Shown here: positions 44,424 through 53,613 of the stretch, piece after piece
Layout of the letters: the number at the start of each line of letters is the position of its first letter
How positions within the stretch are numbered: the stretch's first letter is position 1
Source: Akkermansia muciniphila
GTDB lineage: Bacteria; Verrucomicrobiota; Verrucomicrobiia; Limisphaerales; UBA9464
Length of the DNA stretch: 64,000 bases
Direction of reading: 5' to 3'
Assembly (NCBI GenBank): GCA_945883815.1
Contig: CAMCYJ010000005.1
Coordinates: forward strand, 1 to 64,000
Translations under genes and position numbers: made by a program
The notes under the pieces: model-generated
What the model saw: the letters and a program-made list of their open reading frames with translations, nothing else
Told to the model about the DNA's origin: nothing
The model's database searches: none

Positions 44424-45830
44424 ATGATGCTCAGAGGTCCGTGGCTAGAGGCTTGCCGACAGTGGTGGTCTTGGATCTTGGTGGTGGCCGCTGGCACCGG
44501 CATCCTGTGCGCCGAAGCGGCCACGAATCCACCGGCGCCACGGACCGCCCCGGCGGCGTTGCAGGGCACCGCGCTGGCCTGGCCCCAATGGCGGGGCCCC
44601 TTGGCCACGGGTGTATCGCCGACGGCTCAGCCGCCCTTGCAGTGGAGTGAAACCAAACACGTCCGCTGGAAGCTTCCGCTACCGGGCAAGGGGCATTCCT
44701 CTCCCATCATCCTTGGGGATCGCGTGGTGGTCATGACGGCGCTTCCCGTGGGTGAGCCCCAGAAGCCCGTCTTCGATCAGGCCCCGGGTGTGCACGACAG
44801 CGTGCCGGTCACGCATCGCCATGAATACGCGGTGTTGTCGGTGTCCCGGAAGGACGGCCGGCTGGCCTGGAAGGCGATCGTCCGCGAGGACTGGCCCCAT
44901 GAAGGCGGGCACACCACCGGCAGTCCGGAGTCCCATTCCCCGGTGACCGACGGACAAGCCATTTACGCCTTGTTCGGCTCCCGCGGGCTTTACTGCCTGG
45001 AGGCCGACGGCCGGATTCGCTGGCGCAAGGACCTCGGCCGCATGAACACCTTGCATGCCCATGGCGAGGGGAGTTCTCCGGTGGTCCACGGCGGTCTGCT
45101 GGTGGTGAACTGGGACCACGAGGGCGGATCGTTCATCCAGGCCTTCGATGCCCGCACCGGCGACTCCCGATGGAAGACCGACCGCGACGAGAAGACCTCG
45201 TGGTCCACGCCCATCGTCGTTGACGTCGATGGCAAACCCCAGGTGATCGTGAGCGCCACCCGGCGGGTGCGTGGGTACGACCTGGCCACCGGCGCCTTGA
45301 TTTGGGAATGCGCGGGTCTCACCGACAACGTGGTGGCCTCGCCCGTCGTTCACCGCGGAACCCTCATCGCCGGCAACAGTTACTACACCCAGGCCATGCT
45401 GGCGCTGCGGTTGTCGGGGGCACGTGGTGATGTGAGTGGCTCCGATCACGTGCTGTGGCGGATGAATCGACTGACCCCTTACGTGGCATCGCCGTTGTTG
45501 TACGACGACACGCTGTACCACCTGAGGCACAACCAGAACGTGCTCGTGCGTCTGGATCCGACCACCGGGAAACTTCGGGGAGAACTGCTGCGGTTGGAAG
45601 GCATCCGCGACTTCATCTTTGCCTCGCCGGTTGGAGCCGCGGGCCGGATTTACATCACCGGTCGCGATGGAACGACCGTGGTCCTCCAGCATCCGTCCGG
45701 GAATGAGGCGTTCGAAAACGCGGTGTTGGCGGTGAATCGGCTGGAAGATTCCTTCAGTGCCTCACCGGCGATGGTGGACCGGGAATTTTATCTGCGCGGC
45801 GAGCGCTTCCTGTATTGCCTGGCCGAGTGA
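44424..45830 (+). CDS. Exported PQQ-like beta-propeller protein
   Basis: ATG 44424 gives a 468-residue protein with a signal peptide (to about residue 32, ending CAEA). The body is a beta-propeller with PQQ-type blades (WPQWRGPLATG; ARTGDSRWKT; DLATGALIWE; DPTTGKLRGEL), a fold common in exported PVC proteins. No PQQ-dependent dehydrogenase active site is evident, so this is likely a binding or structural protein. The longer open reading frame back to 44028 would cross the palindrome and is rejected. Confidence 0.88.
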   Translation: MMLRGPWLEACRQWWSWILVVAAGTGILCAEAATNPPAPRTAPAALQGTALAWPQWRGPLATGVSPTAQPPLQWSETKHVRWKLPLPGKGHSSPIILGDRVVVMTALPVGEPQKPVFDQAPGVHDSVPVTHRHEYAVLSVSRKDGRLAWKAIVREDWPHEGGHTTGSPESHSPVTDGQAIYALFGSRGLYCLEADGRIRWRKDLGRMNTLHAHGEGSSPVVHGGLLVVNWDHEGGSFIQAFDARTGDSRWKTDRDEKTSWSTPIVVDVDGKPQVIVSATRRVRGYDLATGALIWECAGLTDNVVASPVVHRGTLIAGNSYYTQAMLALRLSGARGDVSGSDHVLWRMNRLTPYVASPLLYDDTLYHLRHNQNVLVRLDPTTGKLRGELLRLEGIRDFIFASPVGAAGRIYITGRDGTTVVLQHPSGNEAFENAVLAVNRLEDSFSASPAMVDREFYLRGERFLYCLAE

Positions 45831-45891
45831 CTCTCACCGCCGCTGCTGCGGGATCGGAGCCGGAGGCCGGTGGGCGCTCCCTCAGGCCGAC

Positions 45892-46698
45892 TTATTGGGT
45901 CGCCATGGCCTTGGGGCGGGAAGTGACTTCGCGGAAGCGGGACTCGTACTCCGGATGATTCGTGCCCATGAGCCGGTCCCACACATTGAGATAAAGGCTG
46001 TAGTTCCCCCGCATTTTCTCGTGATGCATGATGTGGTTGGTGGGGGTGTTGATGAACTTGCCCAACCACGAGTCCATGAGCCATCTCGGATAGAACTCAT
46101 AGCCGGTGTGGCCCATCACGTTGAAGAAAATCTGCCACAGCATGAAGATCGTGAAGGCCACCGGGTGGATGGGCATCACCAGCAAGGCCAGCGGAAAGAT
46201 GCCTGCCTCCACCACCGCCTCGGCCGGCGCGAAGGAGTAGGACGCCCAAGGCGAGGGGTTATTGGAAAGATGGTGCACCCGATGGAACACCGCGAAGAGC
46301 CGCGGATGGTGCATCAGGCGATGGGTCCAATAGAACCAGGTGTCATGCAGTACGATCGTGCAGGCGATGCTGCCCCAGAACCAAACGATGCTGTGTTGGT
46401 TGATCTGCCAATACATCTGAGTCCAACCGGACCGCGCCGCCAGGATGGTGCTGGCTCCGACCAATCCGAAGATGAACAAAGTCTGCAAGGAATAGCGGAT
46501 TTCCCGTCGGATATCGGCAGACCCTGGAAAATGGGGGATGATCTTGCGATGGGCCCAGCGTTGCCGGAACCACCAATAGCCCAGAACCCAACCAATCCCC
46601 GCGAAGATCAAGTAGCGCAGCGTGGCATCGACCGTGGTGGCTCCAGCGATCTTGAAGAAGCTCCAGGGCGAATTGAGGACGCGCTCCAGCGGTGTCAT
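45892..46698 (-). CDS. Sterol desaturase/fatty acid hydroxylase family membrane enzyme
   Basis: A 268-residue integral membrane protein with several hydrophobic helices and the histidine clusters that bind the di-iron centre: HDTWFYWTHRLMHH (about 117-130), HRVHH (about 138-142), and HIMHHEKMRGNYSLY (about 222-236). Expected reaction is O2-dependent hydroxylation or desaturation of a lipid; no substrate can be named. Its start region abuts the RhuM-HsdR remnant, and a longer reading into that remnant is a shadow. Confidence 0.9.
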   Translation of the reverse strand: MTPLERVLNSPWSFFKIAGATTVDATLRYLIFAGIGWVLGYWWFRQRWAHRKIIPHFPGSADIRREIRYSLQTLFIFGLVGASTILAARSGWTQMYWQINQHSIVWFWGSIACTIVLHDTWFYWTHRLMHHPRLFAVFHRVHHLSNNPSPWASYSFAPAEAVVEAGIFPLALLVMPIHPVAFTIFMLWQIFFNVMGHTGYEFYPRWLMDSWLGKFINTPTNHIMHHEKMRGNYSLYLNVWDRLMGTNHPEYESRFREVTSRPKAMATQ

Positions 46699-46828
46699 TG
46701 CGGTTGATTCTGATCCGTCGCCGATTCGGTGGCGATGCCTTCTTGAACACCGGAGATATTCGACTCGGACGTTCCCTTCGATTCGCGTTCAAGCGATGGG
46801 GGCACACTGGCTTTGAGTCCGTGCAACT

Positions 46829-47431
46829 GGCAAGCCGGATGAGTTTTTGGATAATCTCTCGAGTGCTGATGGCGGGGTTGTCTTGCGCCTTCAGTGACTG
46901 CTTCAGCATTTCGCCAAAAATATGGCTCCGCGGTAGCTTGCGTTTGGATCGCTCCTTCAGCTTCTTTCCGAGGATCGAGCCATCGTTCTTCAGCCGCTCG
47001 TCATCCATCGCGAAGTCCTTGATCGTGAAGGACTCGATGATGCCGGTGGCCCACTTTCGGAATTGGACCGCCCGCCCGGAGTTGACCTTGTAGCCAATAG
47101 CGATGATGGCCGAGAGGTTGTAGTGGCCCATGGCGTATGACTTTCCGTCGGCGGCAGTTATCCGAAAAAATTGGAGTACTGACCCCTCCTCCAACTCGTG
47201 GTCAGCAAAGATCGTCTTGAGGTGGTAGCTGATTGTGCGGACGTCTGCGTCATACAGCGACCCCATCATCTTCTGGCTCAGCCAGACATTCTCCTACGCG
47301 TACACCGCCTCTTCGCCTCCCTGATCGGACGCAGCGATAAACGTCGGGTATTCCGCTGCCGAGGACCCGACCAAGGATGCAGCCGACTTCCGCTTGCCAC
47401 GCCCACCGGGCTGGGGAGAGGAATCGCTCAT
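46829..47431 (-). pseudogene. Fused remnant of RhuM and HsdR C-terminus
   Basis: From ATG 47431 (preceded by AAGGAG) the frame begins a RhuM family protein but reaches an in-frame TAG directly before ENVWLSQKMMGSLYD. Past this stop it continues with clear RhuM sequence (TISYHLKTIFADHELEEGSV, FRITAADGKSY, NSGRAVQFRKWATGIIES, MDDERLKN) to about 46984. It then passes without frame change to RSKRKLPRSHIFGEMLKQSL and NPAISTREIIQKLIRLA, which match the C-terminal region of type I restriction subunit HsdR (DUF3387-like), ending at about 46829. RhuM genes commonly sit inside hsd operons, so this is the scar of a deleted type I restriction-modification locus. Confidence 0.75.
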
Positions 47432-47610
47432 GGGCTCCTTGTGGATTGGAATCGGCGTTGGTGAAGAGTACCGAAGGGGAGTGCCAAAATAGGGAGTCCT
47501 TTCTGCGTGTCCATCGCGACAACCCTGGGCGGTACTAATGATGCTTGAGTTGGAACCTGAAATGCCGCGACAACGGGATGATGAGCCTTTGTGAGCCTAA
47601 TGGGCCCAAC

Positions 47611-47642
47611 AAAAAGGCCGCTTTCCCGAAGGAAAACGGCCT
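47611..47642 (-). terminator. Intrinsic terminator of tRNA-fMet
   Basis: On the minus strand, just beyond the tRNA 3' end, a stem of AGGCCG/CGGCCT extended by TTTCC/GGAAA around CGAA (47615-47642) is followed by a U-rich run (47611-47614). The hairpin has one internal mismatch. It lies 7 bases after the tRNA. Confidence 0.85.
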
Positions 47643-47648
47643 GAAAGT

Positions 47649-47725
<77 letters not shown>

Positions 47726-47852
47726 ATCCCGAGGCGCAAAGTGATACGGGATGGTGGCCTCTACGGCAAGGATGAAGGCGAAGTTTCTTCAGACAAGTCG
47801 CTGACGGGAGGCCCGGCAGGAGGCTCCCAAAGACCCCCTCGTCCGACGGCGA

Positions 47853-48593
47853 TCAGCGTCCCAGCGCCTTGCGCTCGACCTTCTTGATTTCTTTGGCCAA
47901 TGCCGGGCCCCGGGTCTGTGGGGGCAGGAAAGAGTTGGCCCACTCCGGTGCGGGAGCCCCGGTTGGCAGGGCTTTTACCAGGCTTTGAAGGGCCTCCGAG
48001 GTGTATCCGCTTCGTGCTGCCAACTGAGTGCCTCCGCGCAGCGCTTCGAGGGCTTGGGCATCGCTGAGGGAGGTCGCAACGGGCGTTGAACCGATGCTGG
48101 CGGAATCTACCCCCGGTTGGACCAGTGAGGTGCGGATCAGTTCGGTGGCCACCAAGGTCGCGGCCAGTTGATTGAAGGCCGTCAATTGCTGGTTCCGGTC
48201 ATCGGTCACCGGCTTGCGGGCCTTTTTGGTCGGAATTTCCGCGGGATCGGGCAATGCCGCCACGCCGCTCGGTGCATCGGCACAACGCCGCAGGAATTCG
48301 GCGAGATAACCCGGGCAGTCGGAGTCACGGCCAATCGCCACGGCCAGGCGGGACCACAGTTCCAGCGTGTCTTCGCTCACCAACACTTGCCTGCCCTGGG
48401 TTACCAGCCTCGGGCTCTTGCCCTCTGTCACCCGCACCGGCGGTTGGGCCAAGGCAGATCGTTGCGGCGGGGTTAGTGTTTCGATCAGGCGGCCATTGAT
48501 CTTTTCGACCCACGGACGCCATTCAGACTCGGCGTTGAGTCGGAAAAAACCGACGTGGATGAACACGAGGGACAGGCAAAAGAGGCGGGTCAT
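47853..48593 (-). CDS. Exported protein of unknown function
   Basis: A 246-residue protein with a signal peptide (about 1-21, ending LNA) and an otherwise helical, Ala/Leu/Ser-rich body. It contains a region (VLVSEDTLELWSRLAVAIG) typical of globular helical domains, and a Gln/Thr-rich centre. No family is recognised. Its start is 27 bases downstream of the metF stop on the same strand, so it may be co-transcribed with metF. Confidence 0.65.
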   Translation of the reverse strand: MTRLFCLSLVFIHVGFFRLNAESEWRPWVEKINGRLIETLTPPQRSALAQPPVRVTEGKSPRLVTQGRQVLVSEDTLELWSRLAVAIGRDSDCPGYLAEFLRRCADAPSGVAALPDPAEIPTKKARKPVTDDRNQQLTAFNQLAATLVATELIRTSLVQPGVDSASIGSTPVATSLSDAQALEALRGGTQLAARSGYTSEALQSLVKALPTGAPAPEWANSFLPPQTRGPALAKEIKKVERKALGR

Positions 48594-48620
48594 GGTGTCC
48601 GGTCAGTCGTACTTTATTAC

Positions 48621-49514
48621 TCAGGCATGACCCAGATTCTTGAGGATTTCAACCGTCGAGTGAGCCTTGTTCAGGGTGTAGAAGTGCACGCCCGGAGCGC
48701 CCCCTCGGATGAGTTCCTCGATTTGCCGTGTGCAGTATTCGATGCCGAAGGCGGTCACGGCGGCATCGTCGTCGCCCAAGGTTTCGAGGCGGGAGAGGAA
48801 GTGCTCGGGTAACCGCGCGCCGCAGAGGGCCGTGAACTTCTTGGTTTGGTTGCGTGCCACGACGGGCAGGAGGCCCGGAATCAACGGCACATCCACGCCG
48901 AGCGTCTTGGTCAGATGGTCCCGCATGGCGAAGTAGTCGTCGTTGTTGAAGAACAACTGGGTTACCACAAAATCCGCTCCTTGGCGGATCTTGTCGGCCA
49001 AATGCTGCCAGTCTTGATGTTTGCCGGCAGTTTGGGCGATGTGACCCTCTGGGAAACCGGCCGTGCCAATGCTGACGCCCCCCAATTCCCGCAGGTAAGC
49101 CACGAGTTCCGAGGAATACTGGAAGCCGCCCTCGGTTTGAACCCAGTCACCGGAACCGCCCGGCGGATCTCCCCGCAGTGCCAGAATATTCCGCACACCG
49201 CGCGCCTTGGCTTCGTCGATGACCGATCCCAGTTCGGCCTTGCTGGCGTTGACGCAGGTCAGGTGCATCACCGTCGTCAATCCGAAGTCGCGCTGGATGC
49301 GCTCGACGATCCCCAGGGTCTTCTCTCGGGTAGACCCGCCGGCACCGTAGGTTACCGAACAGTAGTCCGGCCGAGCGGCCAAAAGGGCAGGGAGGGTCTT
49401 CTCGAACAACGCCCGCTCGCCCTCCTCGGTCTTGGGCGGAAAGAACTCAATGGAATACGAGGGACGGCCCCGTCCGGCGTTCTCCCGGTGGATCTCGTGG
49501 ATGTGGCGGATCAT
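48621..49514 (-). CDS. metF: 5,10-methylenetetrahydrofolate reductase
   Basis: From ATG 49514 the protein has 297 residues, the normal length of bacterial MetF; the in-frame extension to 49550 is atypical. Family segments are YSIEFFPPKTEEGE (about 19-32), CSVTYGAGGSTRE, MHLTCVNASKAEL, ILALRGDPPG, KIRQGADFVVTQLFF and HFYTLNKAHSTVEIL. With FAD it reduces 5,10-methylene-THF to 5-methyl-THF for methionine synthesis in the cytoplasm. A possible user, a short MetE-like protein, occurs at 62425. Confidence 0.97.
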   Translation of the reverse strand: MIRHIHEIHRENAGRGRPSYSIEFFPPKTEEGERALFEKTLPALLAARPDYCSVTYGAGGSTREKTLGIVERIQRDFGLTTVMHLTCVNASKAELGSVIDEAKARGVRNILALRGDPPGGSGDWVQTEGGFQYSSELVAYLRELGGVSIGTAGFPEGHIAQTAGKHQDWQHLADKIRQGADFVVTQLFFNNDDYFAMRDHLTKTLGVDVPLIPGLLPVVARNQTKKFTALCGARLPEHFLSRLETLGDDDAAVTAFGIEYCTRQIEELIRGGAPGVHFYTLNKAHSTVEILKNLGHA

Positions 49515-49907
49515 TGGTGCTGATGGTGTAAGGTTCGGGTGGGGAATCAAGAGTCAAATCAATCAATCCTGATGGGATGATATGTATACCGGGAGTCTCC
49601 AGTGACAGGTCCGCAGTTTGAGCAAGGCCTGAATCGCCGCTTTTGGGCTCGGCAGCGACGTTGCCCCTAGTGCGGACCCAGGTCTTTTGGCCGGCGATCA
49701 CAACAGAGTGACAGGTTCAAAGTGTTGGTTCGGCCCCGATCACAACAGAGTGACAGGTTCAAAGTGTTGGTTCGGCCCAGCCTTGGCGCGGGGTGGTGAT
49801 AAAGTGACAGGTTCAAAGTACTCGAAGGTCTGGCCGGGTAGACTTTAGACCTGCCTTGGGCCCGGAGCGGGCTTGAGTTGGCGGGCACAACCGTCTAGCA
49901 CAGGCGC
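49515..49907. other. Intergenic region with short tandem repeats
   Basis: 393 bases without a credible gene between divergent metF and the oxidoreductase. It contains the 42-bp repeat array described separately, which accounts for the only repetitive frame seen on the minus strand. Promoters for both neighbours should be here; no clear box pair was recognised. Confidence 0.55.
49696..49820. repeat. 42-bp tandem repeat with third partial copy
   Basis: Two nearly identical 42-base units at 49696-49737 and 49738-49779 share the core GTGACAGGTTCAAAGTG; the core AGTGACAGGTTCAAAGT occurs a third time at about 49803-49819. A fourth, weaker relative, AGTGACAGGT, lies near 49600-49609. The spacing is not constant beyond two units and there are no spacers, so it is not a CRISPR array. 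It might bind a protein or belong to a genomic REP-like family. Confidence 0.85.
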
Positions 49908-51260
49908 ATGACACGCCGAAAGTTTCTCCAGACGGGCGCAGCCTTGTCGGCCGCGACCTTTGTTCCCACGACCTTCGCCCAAGACAAAGCCCTGCGGGTG
50001 GGCTTGATTGGCACGGGTTGGTACGGCAAGTGCGATTTGCTGCGACTCATTCAGGTCGCCCCGGTGGACGTGGTTTCGCTGTGCGATGTCGATCGCCGTA
50101 TGCTGGCCGATGCAGCCGCCCTAGTGGCCCAGCGGCAGAAGTCCGGCAAGCAGCCTCGGACTTACGGCGATTACCGGAAGATGCTGGCCGAGAAAGATTT
50201 GGATGTGGTGCTCATCGGCACTCCGGATCACTGGCACGCTCTGCCGATGATCGAGGCCTGCAAGGCGGGCGCGGACATCTACGTGCAGAAGCCGACGGGC
50301 GTGGATATCGTCGAGAGCCAAGCCATGGTGGCGGCCGCCCGGAAATACGGCCGGACGGTGCAAGTGGGCACCCAGCGTCGCAGCACCCCCCACCTCATCG
50401 AGGCCCGCGATCGTATTTTGCGCGAGGGCAAGTTGGGCAACATCGCCCACGTGGAAATTTGCTGCTACTGGCACATGCGAGCCCGCGACACGCTGGCCAG
50501 CGCCCCGGATACCACCGCTCCGGAATGGCTGGATTATGAGATGTGGACCGGCCCGGCCCCGATGCGGCCTTACAACAAAATGGTGCATCCCCGCGGATGG
50601 CGGGCGTTCATGGAGTACGGCAATGGCATCGTGGGTGACATGTGCATCCACATGCTGGACATGGTGCGCTGGATGATGGACCTCGGATGGCCCGTCTCGG
50701 TGAGCTCCAACGGCGGCATCCTGGTGGACAAGGCCAGCCGGGCCAACATCACTGATACTCAGACCGCGACCTTCGACTTCGGCAACCTCCAGGTGCGCTG
50801 GACGCACCGGACCTGGGGTGAGGGCGGCGATCCCAAATACCCCTGGAGTGCGACCTTCTACGGCGACAAGGGAACCCTCAAAGCCAGCGTCTTCGGCTAC
50901 GACTACACGCCGCAGGGCCCCGGCAATCCGGTGCACAAAGATGTCGGCATGGAGCTCGATCAGTATCCGGAGGACCAGACCGAGAAGGACTTGGAGAAGC
51001 ACTGCGCTCCGGCCATCCGCGGTCACATGCGCAATTTGTTGGATTGCCGTAAGAGCGGAGCTAAGCCGGTGGCCGACATCGAGCAGGGGCACATTTCGAC
51101 GGCCTCTTGCGTCCTGGCCAATTTGTCGCAGCAACTCGGCGGACGCACCCTGCGTTGGGATCCCAAGACCCACACCATTGTTGGGGACACCGAGGCCAAT
51201 GGACTCCTGGCGCGCCCCTACCGCAGTCCGTGGGTGCATCCGACCGCCGCATCGGTGTGA
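49908..51260 (+). CDS. Tat-exported Gfo/Idh/MocA-family oxidoreductase
   Basis: The 450-residue protein has a twin-arginine signal (TRRKFLQTGAAL, then Ala-rich to about residue 24), the Rossmann motif VGLIGTGWYGKCDLL (about 31-45) and the EKP-equivalent YVQKPTGVD in the active-site region. The C-terminal domain fits the family (GNGIVGDMCIHMLDMVRW). Tat-exported oxidoreductases of this type are widespread in PVC bacteria and act on sugars or inositols, often with tightly bound NAD(P). It stands alone and its substrate is not clear. Confidence 0.9.
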   Translation: MTRRKFLQTGAALSAATFVPTTFAQDKALRVGLIGTGWYGKCDLLRLIQVAPVDVVSLCDVDRRMLADAAALVAQRQKSGKQPRTYGDYRKMLAEKDLDVVLIGTPDHWHALPMIEACKAGADIYVQKPTGVDIVESQAMVAAARKYGRTVQVGTQRRSTPHLIEARDRILREGKLGNIAHVEICCYWHMRARDTLASAPDTTAPEWLDYEMWTGPAPMRPYNKMVHPRGWRAFMEYGNGIVGDMCIHMLDMVRWMMDLGWPVSVSSNGGILVDKASRANITDTQTATFDFGNLQVRWTHRTWGEGGDPKYPWSATFYGDKGTLKASVFGYDYTPQGPGNPVHKDVGMELDQYPEDQTEKDLEKHCAPAIRGHMRNLLDCRKSGAKPVADIEQGHISTASCVLANLSQQLGGRTLRWDPKTHTIVGDTEANGLLARPYRSPWVHPTAASV

Positions 51261-51356
51261 GGATGAGTCACGGGCCAGGTCGGCCGATTCCAGCCGATAA
51301 TGCCTTTGCGGCGTTTGTCATTTGCTGAGCAAGCGAAGGAGGATATTTTTTAGAAA

Positions 51357-52283
51357 ATGTCTCGTTTTCCAGTTCCGGCCCCGGCAACTTCCACCCAAGT
51401 GACCAGTCAGAAAGCTCCATCAGCCCCCAGTTCGGGCGTTCGTCGCACCCAGGTTTTCACCTTGGTGGCAGTCCTAGTGCCTTGGATCGGTTTTATGACG
51501 GCCGCTGCGCTGGCGTGGAACAAGATCCTCCGCCCGTTGGATGTCATCCTCTTTGTGATCATGTATTTGATCGCTGGGTTTGGTGTCACTGGGGGCTACC
51601 ACCGCCTCTTCACCCACCGCAGTTTCGCCTGCCCCGGATTCATCCGCGCTTTGTTTGGCATTGCCGGATCCATGGCTGTCCAAGGACCGCTGTTCTTCTG
51701 GGTGGCCACGCACCGTCGGCATCATCAGCACAGCGATGTGCAGGGCGACCCGCATTCGCCCCACGAACACGGTGAGGGCATGAAGGGCTTGATGCTCGGT
51801 TTCTGGCACTCTCACATGGGCTGGATGTTCCGCGGCGCTGACGCCATGACCGTTCGCAGCTTGCCCGACCTGTCCAAGGATCCGGTGGCTCGTGTGATCC
51901 ACCGCGGCTTTGTTTGGTGGGCACTGGGCGGACTGGTCCTTCCCGGGATTCTCGGAGGCTTGATCACCCAGACTTGGATGGGGGCCTTGACGGGCTTCCT
52001 TTGGGGCGGCTTGGCCCGGGTGTTCATGGGACACCACGCGACTTGGAGTGTGAACTCCATTTGCCATCTTTGGGGTACCCGTCCGTTCAAGACTCGCGAT
52101 GAGAGCCGCAACAACGCAGCCGTCGCGGTGGTTTCGCTCGGCGAGGGCTGGCACAATAATCACCACGCTCATCCGCAGTCGGCCCGGCATGGACTTCGCT
52201 GGTATCAGTTCGATTTGACCTGGATTTTGATCCGGATGCTCAATGTCTTCGGTTTGGCCTCGAATGTTCAGGTGGCCCACTGA
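51357..52283 (+). CDS. Acyl-CoA/fatty acid desaturase (delta-9 type)
   Basis: A 308-residue membrane desaturase with the three histidine boxes: GGYHRLFTHRSF (about 79-90), THRRHHQHSDV (about 118-128) and GEGWHNNHHAHP (about 261-272), plus four hydrophobic helices. It introduces a cis double bond into acyl chains with O2 and electrons from a ferredoxin- or cytochrome-type donor. A good ribosome binding site AAGGAGG precedes the ATG at about 51336-51342. The intrinsic terminator at 52368-52423 follows. Confidence 0.93.
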   Translation: MSRFPVPAPATSTQVTSQKAPSAPSSGVRRTQVFTLVAVLVPWIGFMTAAALAWNKILRPLDVILFVIMYLIAGFGVTGGYHRLFTHRSFACPGFIRALFGIAGSMAVQGPLFFWVATHRRHHQHSDVQGDPHSPHEHGEGMKGLMLGFWHSHMGWMFRGADAMTVRSLPDLSKDPVARVIHRGFVWWALGGLVLPGILGGLITQTWMGALTGFLWGGLARVFMGHHATWSVNSICHLWGTRPFKTRDESRNNAAVAVVSLGEGWHNNHHAHPQSARHGLRWYQFDLTWILIRMLNVFGLASNVQVAH

Positions 52284-52367
52284 GGCTCCCTGCGACGGGC
52301 TTTTCAGAAGATCTTTTTGATTTCAACCGAGTGCCTCTCTGAGATTTCTCGAGGGGTGTTCCTACAG

Positions 52368-52423
52368 CAACAGGGTCCGCTTCAATCGGTTTCACACCGA
52401 TGAGACGGGCCCTGTTGGTTTTT
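52368..52423 (+). terminator. Intrinsic terminator after desaturase gene
   Basis: Arms CAACAGGG...CGGT and ACCG...CCCTGTTGG pair with a few internal mismatches around a short TTTCAC loop and are followed by TTTTT. It lies 85 bases after the desaturase stop. A smaller hairpin, ACCGGTTT-AGA-AACCGGT, at 52462-52480 sits at the end of the convergent gcvT gene. Confidence 0.8.
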
Positions 52424-52479
52424 AGACCTGATTTCAGGCCAGCTTTCGGGCGGCTTTCCCGACCGGTTTAGAAACCGGT

Positions 52480-53613
52480 TTAGGCCTTGCGATAGAAGGG
52501 CTTCTTGACCACTTCGGCGGCAAACCGCTTGCCTCGGATTTCGATCTGAAGGGCAGTTCCCGGGGTGGCGAAGGCGGGCGGAACGTAGGCCATGCCAATG
52601 CCCGCATTCAGAGTAGGGCTTTGGGTGCCGCTGACCACCGTGCCAACCGCGGCATCGGCCACCAAGACCGGATAGCCCGGACGAGGCGGGGCTGACTTTT
52701 CGGTCATCCGAAAAGCGACACACTTTTTGGAGGGCCCCCCTTCCTTTTGTTTCAACAGCGCAGAGCGTCCGACAAAGTCCCCCTTGTCCCAGGCGATGAA
52801 GAAGCCCAATCCGGCCTCCACCGGTGAGGTGTGTTCGTCGAGCTCGTGTCCGTAGAGGGGATAGCAGACTTCCGTCCGCAAGGTGTCTCGCGCTCCGAGG
52901 CCACAGGCGCGGATGCCTACGGAGGCCCCGGCGGCGAGGGCCGCTTGCCAGAGGGGTTCCAACAAGGCGTTGGGAGCCACCACCTCGAATCCATCCTCAC
53001 CAGTGTAGCCGGTGCGGGCCAGCCAGAGAGCCTGACCGGCCCGGTCCCACCGTCCGATCTGATTCTTCTGGAGTGCCGAGGCCGGGACTCCGGCGGCACC
53101 GCCCAGTGAGGGACCGGGAAACAAGGCGTCGATGAACTCGGCCACCCGGGGCCCTTGAATGGCAATGGCGCCGGTGGTGTCCGAGGCGTGCTCCATGTGC
53201 ACTTCAGCTCGATCCGGGAAAGCCTTCCAACGGGCCTCCAGCCAGGCGACGTCGGCGTCGATGCGGCCGGCATTGATGACGAGCAGGTAGGTTTCTTCGG
53301 CGACCCGGTAGGCGTACAAGTCATCGATGGTGCCTCCGGTTTCCAGGCACAGGTGGGTGTATTGGCCAAGGCCCACGGTCAGTTTCCGCAGATCGTTGGT
53401 GAGCAATCCATTGAGGAATGCCAAGGCCTTGGGTCCTTCGAACCAGACTTCGCCCATGTGGCTGATGTCGAAGACTCCGGCGGCCCGGCGTACCGCATGG
53501 TGCTCCTCGACGATCGAGGTGTACTGGACGGGCATTTCCCAGCCTCCGAACTCGATGAGCTTGCCGCCGAGTTGCTGGTGCGCTGCGAAGAGGGGGGTGC
53601 GTTTCAGAGACAT
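52480..53613 (-). CDS. gcvT: Aminomethyltransferase (glycine cleavage T protein)
   Basis: ATG 53613 gives a 377-residue protein of normal length beginning SLKRTPLFAAHQQLGGKLIEF; an in-frame extension to 53727 is rejected. Diagnostic parts are GGWEMPVQYTSIVEEHHAVR, GVFDISHMGEV, LTNDLRKL, TGYTGEDGFEV and GLGARDTLRTEVCYPLYGHEL. It transfers the aminomethyl group from the H protein to tetrahydrofolate, giving methylene-THF and ammonia. The gcvP and gcvH genes are not in the window. No glycine riboswitch was recognised upstream. Confidence 0.96.
   Translation of the reverse strand: MSLKRTPLFAAHQQLGGKLIEFGGWEMPVQYTSIVEEHHAVRRAAGVFDISHMGEVWFEGPKALAFLNGLLTNDLRKLTVGLGQYTHLCLETGGTIDDLYAYRVAEETYLLVINAGRIDADVAWLEARWKAFPDRAEVHMEHASDTTGAIAIQGPRVAEFIDALFPGPSLGGAAGVPASALQKNQIGRWDRAGQALWLARTGYTGEDGFEVVAPNALLEPLWQAALAAGASVGIRACGLGARDTLRTEVCYPLYGHELDEHTSPVEAGLGFFIAWDKGDFVGRSALLKQKEGGPSKKCVAFRMTEKSAPPRPGYPVLVADAAVGTVVSGTQSPTLNAGIGMAYVPPAFATPGTALQIEIRGKRFAAEVVKKPFYRKA

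Noticed and set aside
46343-46698. Continuation of the RhuM-HsdR frame into the sterol-desaturase gene
   Set aside because: The reading beyond about 46829 loses all resemblance to either family and overlaps a gene with complete histidine motifs.
49696-49820. Possible CRISPR array
   Set aside because: Only two adjacent units and one partial copy exist, without unique spacers of constant length and without cas genes.
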